Assembly (NCBI GenBank): GCA_027574665.1
Contig: CM050662.1
Coordinates: 6,974,501 to 7,038,500 of the forward strand
From: Rhynochetos jubatus
Taxonomy: Eukaryota > Chordata > Aves > Eurypygiformes > Rhynochetidae
Direction: 5' to 3'
DNA: 64,000 bases
Shown: piece after piece, positions 14,401 through 26,800 of the stretch
Position numbering within the stretch: position 1 is the first letter of the stretch
Layout of the letters: each line of letters starts with the position of its first letter
The notes under the pieces: generated by a model
The model's input: only the letters and a program-made list of their open reading frames with translations
What the model was told of the DNA's origin: nothing
The model's database searches: none
Translations under genes and position numbers: made by a program

Positions 14401-17400
14401 AGTGGATTTAGGTGAACCTAAACTAAGGAATTATGGCACTAGTATTAAAAATGTGTATATAATTCACTTCTTGAAAGCAGTTTTTCTTGTCTCCCTCCTT
14501 ATTCAAGTTTCACAGCATACATATGGGCATGAATAAGTAAGGGATTCTTCACCCTAACTTCGTGCACAGCAGCTGGAGAAATGTTTCAGATTAACATAAA
14601 TGATAATACACATACATAAGGCTGTCTTTCAAAGAGGTTTGATAATACGTAAATGCAATGTTTACACAGGTCAGGTCAAGTCAAAAGGTTTGTAATATGA
14701 GTATTTAACTTATGTAAATCTGTTTATCACTGCTAAGGAACACAGGATGACTTCAAATGCTCACTAATATACATAGTACACATTTAGTGCAACTCGCATG
14801 AATTCTCATTCCAATTGCTAATTACTATGCAGCCTGTAAAAGACAAAAATTCACTAGGCGGGATTGCTCTTTTTTCTTTTATCAGAACAATTAACATTAA
14901 TCATGTATTACTTTACAGGCACTGCTTGTCTACACATTCATTACTAAAATAATAAATTGAATTAAATTTGAATAAAGGTATTGAAATAACAACAAGTACA
15001 GACATTTACCCTTAAACATCTTCCTATCAATATTTCCTTAGCCAGTGTTCGTGGGAAAGTAATGTAAAGCTTCATTTACACTCACTGTATGTTTCAGGAC
15101 TTCCAACACAAAAAGAAACAGCAATTATTTTAAAAATTTTTTATATTATGGTTGGTTTTTTTTCTCAAATATAATTTTTACACTGTAATCAGTTTCACTT
15201 GCATAAATTGCGAAGCCATAAAAAGAGGACGAGGATTTCATACCATTAAACAGACCTTGGTGGCAGGAAGGGAAGACACTGAATATGTTTTCACCTGAGA
15301 TTTTTAAAGTTTTATGCAGGGTCTGAACTCATGTGTCTGGAGTCCATCCTGTTTTTTCACCCACTAGAGAATAAAGTAGCTAATCTTCTGATTTTATTTT
15401 TTTTCCCCTTAAAGGTTTCCAATCCACGGCTTTAATTTCTATCGCAAAATCTTAAAATTAGATATCTGCCATCCATATGGAGATGCAGACATTTAGTTTT
15501 TCAGATTTATTAAAATCTACTTATATTGATAACAGCATAGGGCCATATGATATGGCATGACAAACACAGGTTTAACAGCCTAATTGCTTGGCATTTTATA
15601 GTGGATCATTATGTTAAAGCCTCGGCAGTAAAGTGATAAATACACAACACAGACTTCTCATTGCTGACTGAGAAGGAAAAGGTGGGACATACTGGGGTAA
15701 TTTGGGAAGAGACTGCACTTCAGAGACATGAGAGAGGAATCCTCAAACCAACTGGACTACCTAGCGGTACCAAAAGAAAACATGCCACAACACAAAATAA
15801 ACCATGAATTATGGTTTTGCATAATACAGGGGCACATGATAATTTCCCTTACAACCTGGCTTGAGAGGGAAGACAACTTCACAGAGCTTTACAGCATAAA
15901 AACATACTCCATGGAAGTAAACAACTCTGCATGTATGCGGAGTTTCTAAATGTATAGTATCCACCCGGATCTTGAGATAAACCTCATTATTTTGTTCTGC
16001 AGTTGCAGTAGTAGCACTGATCCCGTAAACACTTTCTCTCATGTAAACAAATCTGACACTGATCCCACATGACACCTCACCCTGCTCTGTCTTCACAGCC
16101 CCAGACTCACAAACATGATAGAAAAACAGGCTTGCTTATAGGATGAACAATGTCATTAGGGAAAGACTTGTGCTTTGGGAAAAGAAAGACTAAATGAGAA
16201 GTTTTCCGTGATAACCAGGTCTTTTGAACGAATAAATATATGCTTAATATTTTTGATCCAGTAATAAATTGGATCAAAATTAAAAAAAACCAACATAGCT
16301 GCAGATTTTGTAAGTACTTTTTAGTAGTTGAATATTTCCTTCAGTTTTCTGGAAAAGTTTTAGATGTTTTCCCTAAATTTCTGTCCATATTTAATCACCA
16401 AACACGCACCTCCACCACACAGCAGATGTGCCATTAACTATTTCTGAAAAAAAGGGAAATAAAATCACCCAGCATGAGAATACTACGGAATAAGTCAACA
16501 CTAGCAGATGGTGTTTATTTTGTCACTGCTCGTGTTAAAAATTACCACCAATTTCATCAGTTTCTTTACGGTAGAAGCTTCACGTAAAAGGTGGAAAAGG
16601 TATTATTTTAGAAGCTGTCACACAACTCTTTAAAACATAAGTTCTTGTTTTCATGGCTCCCAGTTTTCTAGGACATGGTGCACTACACAGGAGATCGGGT
16701 TGTAGAAATCTGACATGATCGAGTAGTTTGCTAGCAGCTCAGTCTTTCAACACACAATCTGTTTTTTTTTTCTCAAGCAAATTTGCAAATTCTTTAGTTC
16801 AAATACCGGTGTTTTCAAGACAAATCCTGTAACAAGTGTTAAATCTGCTCTTACAAGTGGCACCTGGTAGAACTGTCAGCTTGTTTTCTTCTAGAACTCA
16901 ATATGCAAGAGAGTTTTGCTTCACCCTCAGCATCTCCTACATTCTCATTATTTTATCACACCCTGTTGGCTTTATGGTTTACATTCTCTGGTTCATTGTT
17001 TCGTAACAAAACCGTATGATGCACAAAGAACAAGTGTACAACCTGGACTTGACTATTTAAATAAACCATTGCTAAAAATCTCATGATAAATCCAGGTTCT
17101 TCTCATGTATTTTTGAAAGGATTTCCATTAAAATGGAAACCACAAAAAACCCTCGCAGAAACGCAAACCCATATAATCCTCAGTATGGCAAATCCACATT
17201 GAAAACAGCAAGGTGAACTACATTCCTCACTGCTGTGATTTAAACAGAATTATTATAAATGCTATCCACAGTATCCATCCATGGTATTTAAATACAGTTT
17301 TCAACAAAGTAAAATAACATTTATTTCTGAAGGCTACTTGACATCACTTTACCATTCTCACTGATATTTTAGATGTCATGCCATAGAGAGATCATCCTCC

Positions 17401-18892
17401 TAAATCAAATCCCCATACAAACAGTAGCATTTTTTATCTAAACATCATAAGTACATGATAAAAATCCAATCCATTTTCTTTCCCTAAAAAAGGTAATCCC
17501 TATCTTCATTAAATTACAGTTCAAATGATAACATCCCAAAATTACTTTAAGGACTTACTTGCACATCACAGATTATCACAGATTGCTGAGACAGCTGTAT
17601 GCCTGCTGCAAAAACATATCCCATACATAGCTTATTAACTATAGTCATTCAAATGTCCTTTTGATGTGATGGGATTACACATGAATTCAGACACGATGGA
17701 CTCCACTATAATGTCCAGGTTTGTATATTCACAGTTTACTCAAGATCAACACGTTGAAACAAACGGCAAATATGCTTAAGCCACACTACAATGGCTGCAA
17801 AGTGACCCAAAAGATAGGAAATTGAAGAAAAAGCACTGCCTGGGCAACAACCATCATTAGTGCGCTGCAATATGCTTTTTAATAACTTGACTCAATCATT
17901 TCTCCCTCCCTGTGAAGTCTTCTGTGGCACTTCATGCTCAGGTTGGCTTGCACACACTACACAAGGAACCCGTCCTTTCATCGCTGTCATTTCACGAGAA
18001 GCACAGGGCTCAGCGTCCTATTCAAATCACAGTAGCCCTCTGCTTTGGGCATATTTCTTCTTTTGCTTTTACCTTTTATATATTGCTCAACATTATGCTA
18101 CCCTAACGCTTTAAAAGCATTAATTAATGATTTTGATAAATCTCTGAGTTTTTGTAACATTATTTTACAGCTATAAAAAGAACCCCAAGGTAGTTTTGTT
18201 CTTTGTTTAGTTTTGCTTTCAATTCTGGATGCTTAGCATGAGACAGAGTTGAGATTTGTTTTGTTAAGTTTGGGGCTTGTTTAATATGCTAAAAATTCTT
18301 CTCCCAGAAAAGGAGAGGTCACAAAACATAAGATTCAGATTTACTCCCAATAGGTAGGGGAGATATTTTCCTATAGGACATTTTTCTCCTTTGTCCTTCC
18401 AGAGTCTGAACATGGATCTGACAACAATCTTGCCTGTATTTCTGAATCACTGACCATTATAATAACTATGTTCAGCACTTAACCTCCTTTTTTCCCATTT
18501 CCTCTTGGTCTGCACCAGTGACATCTTTCTCCTTAGCAAAGCAAAGGCTGCATAGATCAAGAAACCTAACATTTTATTAGAACACAGCAAAGCAATCCAC
18601 CCACTAAATGAGCACAATTGATAACGGGATATCTTTAAAATGAAAAGTCTGAGGGCTCTACTTATGGTGATACAGAGAGTCCTCTTCTGTTGACACAACA
18701 TGCACACTGAAAGCTTTGCAACACTATGCAGATGCATTCTCAGCCAGCTGAGGCTTACAACCAAGGTTAGTGCCATCTGTGTGTTTTCGGCAGCATCCAG
18801 ACTGATGTAAAAAAATCCTACGGCACTTTTCAAAAGGAGCAGAGATAAAGTTTGGTTTTGGTCAACTCCTTAAATTATTAACATAATAGATT

Positions 18893-18914
18893 TGGCTGGC
18901 ATCAATGCCAGCCA
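18893..18914. repeat. 22-bp near-perfect palindrome
   Basis: Ten-base arms TGGCTGGCAT and ATGCCAGCCA flank a 2-base CA centre. The TGGC/GCCA half-sites recall Nuclear Factor I sites (TTGGC-N5-GCCAA), but the inner spacing is 6 rather than 5. The dyad is seen directly; a binding function is only an inference. Confidence 0.9.
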
Positions 18915-20773
18915 GTGTAAGCTCACTGCACCTTTCTTACCACATTTAGAGGATGCAAAAAACTATTTTACTAGTCAGATTTAGTATGTCCAAGTAATTA
19001 GACTCATAAAAGTAATAACAAGTACTAAGTTTTTCTATTGCTTGCCTCAGTTATTTTCTTAAATGCATGTTACTGTCAAGCCAGAGGTGAGAATTAATAC
19101 CACCATCAAATATTTTCCAGTTGCTATACAGTTATTAACAAATCCACATGTTGTAATTTCTAGAGCCCTGAACAAACACAATACCAAAAATTAAAGGCAA
19201 TGTACAAGTCATTTATTTGATTCGGGAAGGATATCAGGTTGTCAGGAAAAAGAACTAAGCCAAAGAGAAACAATATTTGATGAAAAGCCTCAAAGCTTCA
19301 AATGAGAAGACGCTGTTCAGATGGATGCAATTGGTAGGGCAAAACCTTTCTGGGATTCTGGAAAATGCACTCAAGTACCACTCTTTGAGATTTAGTGTGG
19401 CTTAAATTGCAAAACCCATTCATTTTACCTGTGCCAAAATCCCTTCTGCAACACCAATAACCATGAACGCTTCAGAAATGCAGGTATATATACAAAATAA
19501 TTTCCTTTCTTTATTTACTTTGTCTGTATTGCCAACCATACACATGCCACCTTGGGCAAGTTTTTGTATTATATACCAGCATTAAGGAAATTTAATTGCT
19601 CTACCAAGTGCTCTGGTTCCCACTCTTCTAAGAAACATGGAAATAAAAGATGTTCCTTATCTTCATTTTGAAAACACACTGAGCATTCTTGGGCTGCATT
19701 AACTACAAAATGGTCACAGACGCTCAGTACTTCCCAGAATTCGATGTAAGAAACTGTCCCAGTATTTGCTCAGGCACTGCTTGAGATTCCAAGCCTAATG
19801 CCATTCACCAGTTTTAGCCAACAATCAAGCCATTACGGAAAGAAGTATATCAGAAAATCAAATAGGGGGTGATGAGAAAAGCTTGCTTCATTTCAATATT
19901 AGGCAAGCAGAATATTACTCCTGGTTAAGGCCCTAATTTTGAAAAGCATTTACTTAAGTGCTTAAACAAAAACCCCAAATGGAAAGATATCTTTCATGTA
20001 TGTACCAGGTCATGGTTGAAATGGAAGAAAAGCATGAAATATCCAAATATATCTTTCACCTCCTTAGGCAGTCCAATACAAGGCAAAAATTGCAGTGTTG
20101 AGAACAACAGACTTAGTAAAAAATGGCCTCTGCTAAATTAGTACGGGCACATACCAATACTGTACTTAGTGGTAAGTGTATACATTCAACGAATGGAAAC
20201 CGCTTTTGAATTAAAGAAACATCAAGAGGAAGATGTCACTGAATCATTATCTTTGCACTAAAAATCCTTGAGATGTCTTTGGATTTACATTAAAAGAAAA
20301 AAATAACAGTATTAATAAAAATTATATTGCAAGTTTTTTTCCCCAAACATCATCCTCCTCCAAAAAGGAGTTTTGCTCTGAGGGAAACAAGAGGGGAGGG
20401 TGTGTGGGGAGTAGTGGTACTTCAAAAAAACCCAAACTTGTCTATCAATAAGGTGATTCCTTACAAAACCCTCCAATTGCATTGTACAGCCCCTAAGATA
20501 CAAAACTTCACACAAACACCAAGTGTGACTGTCTGAATCAGAAGCTCTTAGATGGAAAAAAATTCAAATAAAGATGAACAGAGCTATCACTAAATCTTTC
20601 ATTAGAAAGTCAGAATTGAGAATCACTGAAGAAACATATATCACATGCAAGCTTTTACCAATGGGATATAACACATGTAACAGCCCTTGTGAAAATACTG
20701 CTAGATACAGGCACCATATTGGCTTGCAGTTATGCCTGTTTGTACCCAGATCTGGCAACTTTCACACGTCTTA

Positions 20774-20776
<3 letters not shown>

Positions 20777-20816
<40 letters not shown>
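20777..20816. repeat. (CT)20 dinucleotide microsatellite
   Basis: Forty bases of uninterrupted CT repeat, the longest pure microsatellite in the window. Uninterrupted arrays of this length are usually polymorphic in vertebrates. The tract is homopurine/homopyrimidine and could adopt triplex (H-DNA) structure. Confidence 0.98.
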
Positions 20817-20823
<7 letters not shown>

Positions 20824-23451
20824 GCCCCGTCCCATGAAGTGATATCAGCTCAGGGAAACGCAGCTCCTTCACCAGCCAGTGAAGTCTAATGAAACCCCAC
20901 CCTTACTCAGTTCAACCAAAGCAGGAAGGTATTACTCAGCAATGAAATAGAAATAAGTAGTAAAGAGAGATCAGGTTTATTCAACAGACTATAAACACCC
21001 AGGAGGAAAAAACAAACAAACAAAATTCCACAATACATAATAAGCAGAACAGAAACAGAACTAGATTAATCATTGCAAAACCCACAGATGCTAAACTAGG
21101 TTCTAGGTTTACAAGGAACACAGTTTAAGCAAGATAAAAACCTTACGTATTAGAGAGTTCTTTGTCTCAGCCAGCTGCTGCCAGCTTGTCTGTCTGTCTT
21201 TCAATTTCTCAGAAAGGTGTGTGTGAAAATCTAAATGAAATAAAACAAATACATTTTAGAGATGGCTCTTTTCCTCCTTTTCTTCCATTCCATTCACCTT
21301 TGGTGTAATACAGCCAATAGAATTTCACCTCCTCCCACCCAAAGCATTCCTGAATAACAAAAAAAATACATTACTCATTATCTAGAGACTGAGAATTCTT
21401 TTATCAATGACATATGAAAAGGCATATTGAGTACCAGTAGTACTGGCGAAATCTTGCTTTGCAGGAGGTACATATACCCACTGTTGGTATCGTTACCCAC
21501 AAAAAGGACATCGTGCATAAAAATCTGGTTATAATATGTGTGTTAGAATTGAACGTGAAGTCCATAAGCATGTCCACACATGCTGTACAGTAGGGATTCA
21601 AGATGATACTTAGGAGTAATAGATAATACACTGAAAATAAAGACAAGTACAGACCATTACACCCTTCTGACAGGTATTTTTTCTTATCTAAACATCAGAC
21701 TAAAGATACATTTGGAAAAAGGACACCTTCAGCTGTACTAAATCAATTCTTACATGTTTATTGCAGCAGCATGATGACTTTTACATTGACTATCAACATA
21801 ATCAGGCTCATTCCGCTGCATCTCAACTAGACGGGAACCAGCGAAAATGCACTGTTCCAAGGATGGCTTTATTTCAAATTTTTTGTCTCGCAAAAACTCT
21901 CCAGTTTTAGGAAGACAGATTTTAATAGAACTTTATATATATTAAAAAATCCTTTTTCTTTTGAATAGTCTCTTTGACTGAAGAACCACCCAGGATTCTT
22001 TTGGTTGTACAACTAATTCAAATATACCTTGATTTTAAAAAAACAAAGTAATTAGGGAGTCTTCTTATATTTGAAAAGCACAATCAATTGAAAATTGTTA
22101 TTGAATCTCATAACACCACCACAAAAGCCTTCAGATATAGCTAACAGGAAACATTACATCTATTTTTTATTTGTTTACATGATCATCTTTGCACACACAA
22201 TACCAACAAGAAGCCTAAAAACTTAATGTATAGTCACTTCAATTCTTCACAGTCTTTAAGGCTTCACTGGGAGGTTATTCTCCTTGGTACATCTCAGGTA
22301 AAAATTAAGAATTTTGGCAAGATAAAAATTTAATCTTCCACCCAAGACTCTCCAGAACCCACAATGAAAAAGTGTTCTGTATACCACAGTAATTTGTGAT
22401 ATGTAAAGGAAAATAGGCAATGCACTGACACTTTAGGATATAAAACAGCTGACCAAAACAATAGAAAATAATTCAGCTTGCACGCTAAAAATGCAAGACA
22501 AAAACTTTGCTGTTTGTTAGGAGCACAAATATTTTGGACTTAAAATGCCTGCAACAGAAATAACGTGAAAGAATGACAGCTCGTGAGCTTTACATTGCTG
22601 GCTTTTGGGGTAAAAAAGCAATTTTAAGGGATAAGTTGTACTTTTACAAACAAAATCAACCAGACTGCGTTTACTAAACTGGCTAAATGTTTCCTTGCCA
22701 CTTGTGAAATTCAGGTTTGATGTGTTAAGCCTAAGTAATTTTCAGGCATTTTGGCTCATGTGTAATTAGTTCAGGTTTACTTTTGATGATACGGGCTTTA
22801 AGGCAAGGGAAGAAAACAGATTTTCAGGAATGGTCCATTGAAAGATAATTGTAAGAAAAATATGCAAGTGAAGCAAAGGCAAGTGAAGTTCAGAGCACAA
22901 TGACTATCAATATGAAAGCTTTGGTAAAAAAAAAAAAATCAAAAAATTGAAGATTTCTTCACTTTGATGTTACCATCAATTTTCCAAAAAATCTGGTACT
23001 AAAAGTTGATGAGATTCTTTTTCATACTTTTCATATTTCTAAAATGGGAAAAGTTAAATATATGTAAACACATGCATACACAGGAATAAATAAAAAAAGA
23101 AATAGAATGTTCCATTAAACATTTATTCATTTCCTTTTTATGTGAAAATGGGACCGAATTCTTAAACACAGTGCAATTCTTCTGCGATACTGACATTTGA
23201 GTGATTTAATAAAATTTTTGCTTTTATTTCTCTTTCAAGAGGAAAAAAAAAAAGGAATTAATCCATCAACAGTTTATCTACTGACATTTTATCACATTAC
23301 CCTTTAAGCTTCTGTATGTTATCGAATCTGCTATTTTCTCTTTTTACCCATCTGTGGCCACCTTGGGATATTTGATCCTTACAATTACAAAGGGTATGGA
23401 TGAGGACAACAAACTGTTCCGCCAAGGAAGCTGAGCCATCCCTCTTTTTAC
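20817..23451. other. Unique AT-rich non-coding DNA
   Basis: No gene was recognised. The roughly 420 bases right of the CT array (20820-21240) differ slightly in texture and include an (AAAC)n patch near 21008-21025. I could not assign them to a transposon family. An A13 run lies near 22926-22938. Confidence 0.5.
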
Positions 23452-23816
23452 ACAGATTCAGAGTGTCAGCGGTTGGAAGGGACCTCTCAAGATCATCTAG
23501 CCCAACTCCCTGCCAGAGCAGGATCACACAGGAGCAAGTCCAGGGGCTTTGGAAAGTCTCCAGAGAAGGAGACCGCACCCCTCTCTGGGCAGCCTGTCCC
23601 AGGGCTCTGTCACCCTCACAGGGCAGAAGGGTTTCCTCACGTTCAGGTTGAATCTTCTGTTTTCCAGTTTATGGCCATTGCCCCTCATCCTGTCACTGGA
23701 CACCCCTGAGAAGAGCCTGGCCCCATCCTCCTGACACCCACCCTTTAGATATTGATCAGCATTGATAAGATCCTCCTCAGCCTCCTCTTCTCCCAGCTGA
23801 ACAGACCCAGCTGTCT
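23452..23816 (-). mobile_element. CR1 LINE, 5'-truncated 3' fragment
   Basis: The plus strand reads as the reverse complement of a CR1 3' end: GGTTGGAAGGGACCTCTC..ATCATCTAGCCCAAC, then the CCTGCCAGAGCAGGATCAC block, TCTCCAGAGAAGGAGAC, GGGCAGCCTGTCCCAGGGCTCTGTCACCCTCACAG and CATTGCCCCTCATCCTGTCACTGG, ending in the GAACAGACCCAGCT segment. The element therefore lies on the minus strand, truncated at its 5' end as most CR1 copies are. The order of blocks is intact over about 365 bp and similarity to the consensus I remember is high, so it is younger than the scrap at 7558. Confidence 0.95.
23524..23816 (-). pseudogene. CR1 ORF2 C-terminal remnant
   Basis: The minus-strand reading frame keeps CR1 ORF2 C-terminal blocks in order: [15 protein letters not shown], then [19 protein letters not shown] and [10 protein letters not shown] followed by LPREG. 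These correspond to the segment downstream of the reverse transcriptase domain. There is no endonuclease, no catalytic polymerase and no start signal, so it is a dead fragment carried within the CR1 copy. Confidence 0.85.
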
Positions 23817-26800
23817 TTTTGATATGAAACATCTGAAACTAATGGCTAAAACACAAGTTTCCAAGCTCTGTTTCTCCAACAACTACCAAAAAAAAAAAGT
23901 TTGCTACCAATGCCCAAAGGAAGGAATAATTTAAATGTTGAGACACTTTAAAAATAGTGTCATCTGAAGGGACGTCTCCATGGGTACTACCTTCCTTTGA
24001 CACTCACAGGGAGTTAAACCTAATTGCATTTAGGGTTATCTCGAGCAGCTACACTCAGAATCAAACATCCTCATGAGGACTATTGTTCTAACTAATCTAC
24101 TTATTAGGCTTTTATTCAGATTTAGTACAGTCCTTTATAAAAAACATCTCAAAGGGATACTAATGGATTTTGCAATTATCAGACAGAAAAGAATAGACTG
24201 TGACCTACAATCTTTGGCCTTGCCAAAAATTAGGAAAAGAATCCTTTGTAAGTAAATCTTTAGATCATTAAGTTAATTTTAGTCCCAATCAGACATCACA
24301 CTTGATATCTGGAAAAAGTAATACCTGTGTGAATTTACTATGCTTTCCCCTTATACATTCCTGTAAAACACAACCCCCTCCCAGTGTCCATGGGTGCATT
24401 TTCTCCTGCAGTGACTGACAGAGAGAAAGAAATCTGCTTTCTGTACATTACTGTCAAAGAGGAATGAGTAGCAATTTGGGGGGTGCTGTCTCAAGTCCCA
24501 GTTTTAGCTTAAAAATCAATGATAATACAGGTAATTTTAAATAATAGTAAGAATAATAACAACATCTTTTGAAATTTGAGAAAACAAATGCTGTGCTTCC
24601 TAAACCAGTCTCTGGTGAGATGGTCAGATGTCCAGACTAGCTGCTTGCCTTCTGCACATTATTCAGCAAACTCATTTTCCTCTCCATTCCTCACAGCAGC
24701 CTCCTCAGAAACCGAGACGCTGTTTCCATCATGCTATTAATTTTAAACATTTGTCTAATTTCCCTCACACCCCAACAGTCTCCCGCGAGGCCTGGCACTC
24801 TGCTGAGACTACACGTTCTTGCTGTCCAACAGAAAGGCTGACAAGGAAAGGTTGCAATTACTCTCTCCATTTTCATTCCCTCTCTATCCCTGTGCCTTGT
24901 AAGCAGCAATCAGGAGGCACCACAGAACACCAGGCCGTCAGGGGTCCCGTTCACCAGGATCCCACCGCAGAGCGTTCGTGGGCCCCACAGGACATATCTT
25001 TCTCATGGCTGATCGCCAAATAATTTGTTCTTAATGGTTCCTCTTTTGAGCTGGCCTAACAATGACCGATAACTCTTCCTTGTTCAGGAACAAGCATCAC
25101 TCCTCTCACTTCTTTCCCTCTCCCCCCATACCCAGTTGTTTTCTTCCTTTGGAATTTTCCTCTTTGTAGTCCTGTCTGAATGGACACTTCCAAGTATGCA
25201 TTAAAAACATGCAACCTTATTAGTTTAGTCAGGTATTCTGGAATATCACTTTTTAACCTTTCCCAGTAGGCATCACTAAAAGCTTGGCTACCAATCACAT
25301 CACACATGCTCCACCCTTTAAGATTATAGCACATTGATTATGCCTTAATTGGGTTTTTACGGTATGAAAACTTGTTGCATTTTATATGGCTTGCTTCCTC
25401 CACTCATAATTCTTATTCCTCTCTGTCAACATTCATCTAGAAAATAACTGTGGAAGTTTAAATAGGAACAGAGCCTAAATATCCTCCTAAACTCTGCTCT
25501 CATCTTCTCTCTTCTATTTATCAAAGTGGCATAACCCAATTTTTACTGGTAATAAACAATAAAAAGATTGTTTATTTCTGTAGCTAGCACTTCAGAAGCA
25601 TTTTAAAAAAAGTCTTACAAATAAATACCCTTAATTTCTCAATATGCTTCCCCTCCCTGCCACTATTCACACACAAACATCCAGTAAGGAACACTTGCTC
25701 CACGTCAATCACACCTACTTGGCTGAGGCTTGGCCTGATTGTCTCCAATTTCCTCTCTATTGAACACTGTCAGTGAGCAGCTGCTGTTACTCTGGTAGTA
25801 CCACAGAATATTTTTATTGCTATTTGCTCAACATTTATTACTGATCATTATGGTTTGTGAGGAATAGGACAAAAACTATAACAACTAACAGAACACGCTC
25901 TCAGTACTGAGCAGGTCAAAGCTCTACCTTTTCCTCAAATAACCTTTTTTTTGTTTTGGGCTTTTTTTGTTTTCCATCACACTCTGCCCATACATTTTGG
26001 CTCAAGCATATGGGACAGATGTAACAAATGTGGTAGTCCTAACCTCTAAGCACACCATTTCTGGAGACAAGAAACGATTATGAAGATAAATAAATCAGTA
26101 ATACAAAAATAATGCACAAAAGTAGGGGAATACAAACTGCTGTGCAGTAGAAGGCCCACACACTTTCTATTTCTATATTGTCTTGACAGAAGCACTGTTG
26201 TTTTATTCTATTACGTTCTATTGCACATTTTATCTAATGTTTTGTTTGATCTCTTACAGCAGTTGTATCCTTTTTTCTCTCTTCTGAAGCATATTCACCA
26301 AACCAATTAAACTTAAAAAAGCTTTACCTGCATAGTATGCTAGCAGCTCTCGCACAGAATTATTCTTAATTATGTTAAAACACCGCAAATATTCATGGAA
26401 GAATGACAAACACTACAAAGGAAATGCTCTAATATTAGTTCAAGTACGTGTGAAAGTTTAGTATAGTTCAGTGAACTCGACAGCAAATACACCACTTTCC
26501 ATCTCCTCCATCTACCAAAGGTAAGGTTACAAAATGGGAGTCCAAAGAATTCTGACTCATTGTCATTTATGACATCCTAAATATTACCAAACATGGCCCA
26601 TCACACATCTACTGCACCAGGAGCCAGTTATTACGAGTACATTGCCCATGTCTTCTATACCAAATCAACTAAGCAATTAGCTACATTAGAAATAACAGTA
26701 CGGGACTTAAAATGACAAATACCTTCATTTGTGTTTTCTTTTCCCATAGACTGATAAAAGCAGTAGGATGCACTAGTACCACAAGAGACACAGGGACATG

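Larger units (their letters stand above)
7651..20776. other. Unique AT-rich non-coding DNA
   Basis: About 13 kb without a recognisable gene or transposon. It contains a (TTTG)n run at about 10053-10082, a strong short hairpin at 11424-11455 and a near-perfect palindrome at 18893-18914. Frames of up to 128 codons (minus strand, 18447-18833) are hydrophobic but match no family I know and are treated as chance. Confidence 0.55.

Noticed and set aside
18447..18833. 128-codon hydrophobic minus-strand frame
   Set aside because: Hydrophobicity is common when T-rich DNA is translated, and no known membrane family is recognisable.
20820..21240. Possible unassigned LTR or repeat right of the CT array
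   Set aside because: The texture is suggestive (TTTATT near 20978, a GTCTGTCTGTCT patch), but no TG...CA ends, target duplication or known family could be shown.
24628..25023. 131-codon plus-strand frame
   Set aside because: No family resemblance and a low-information composition rich in H, Q, S and P. No splice or promoter context.
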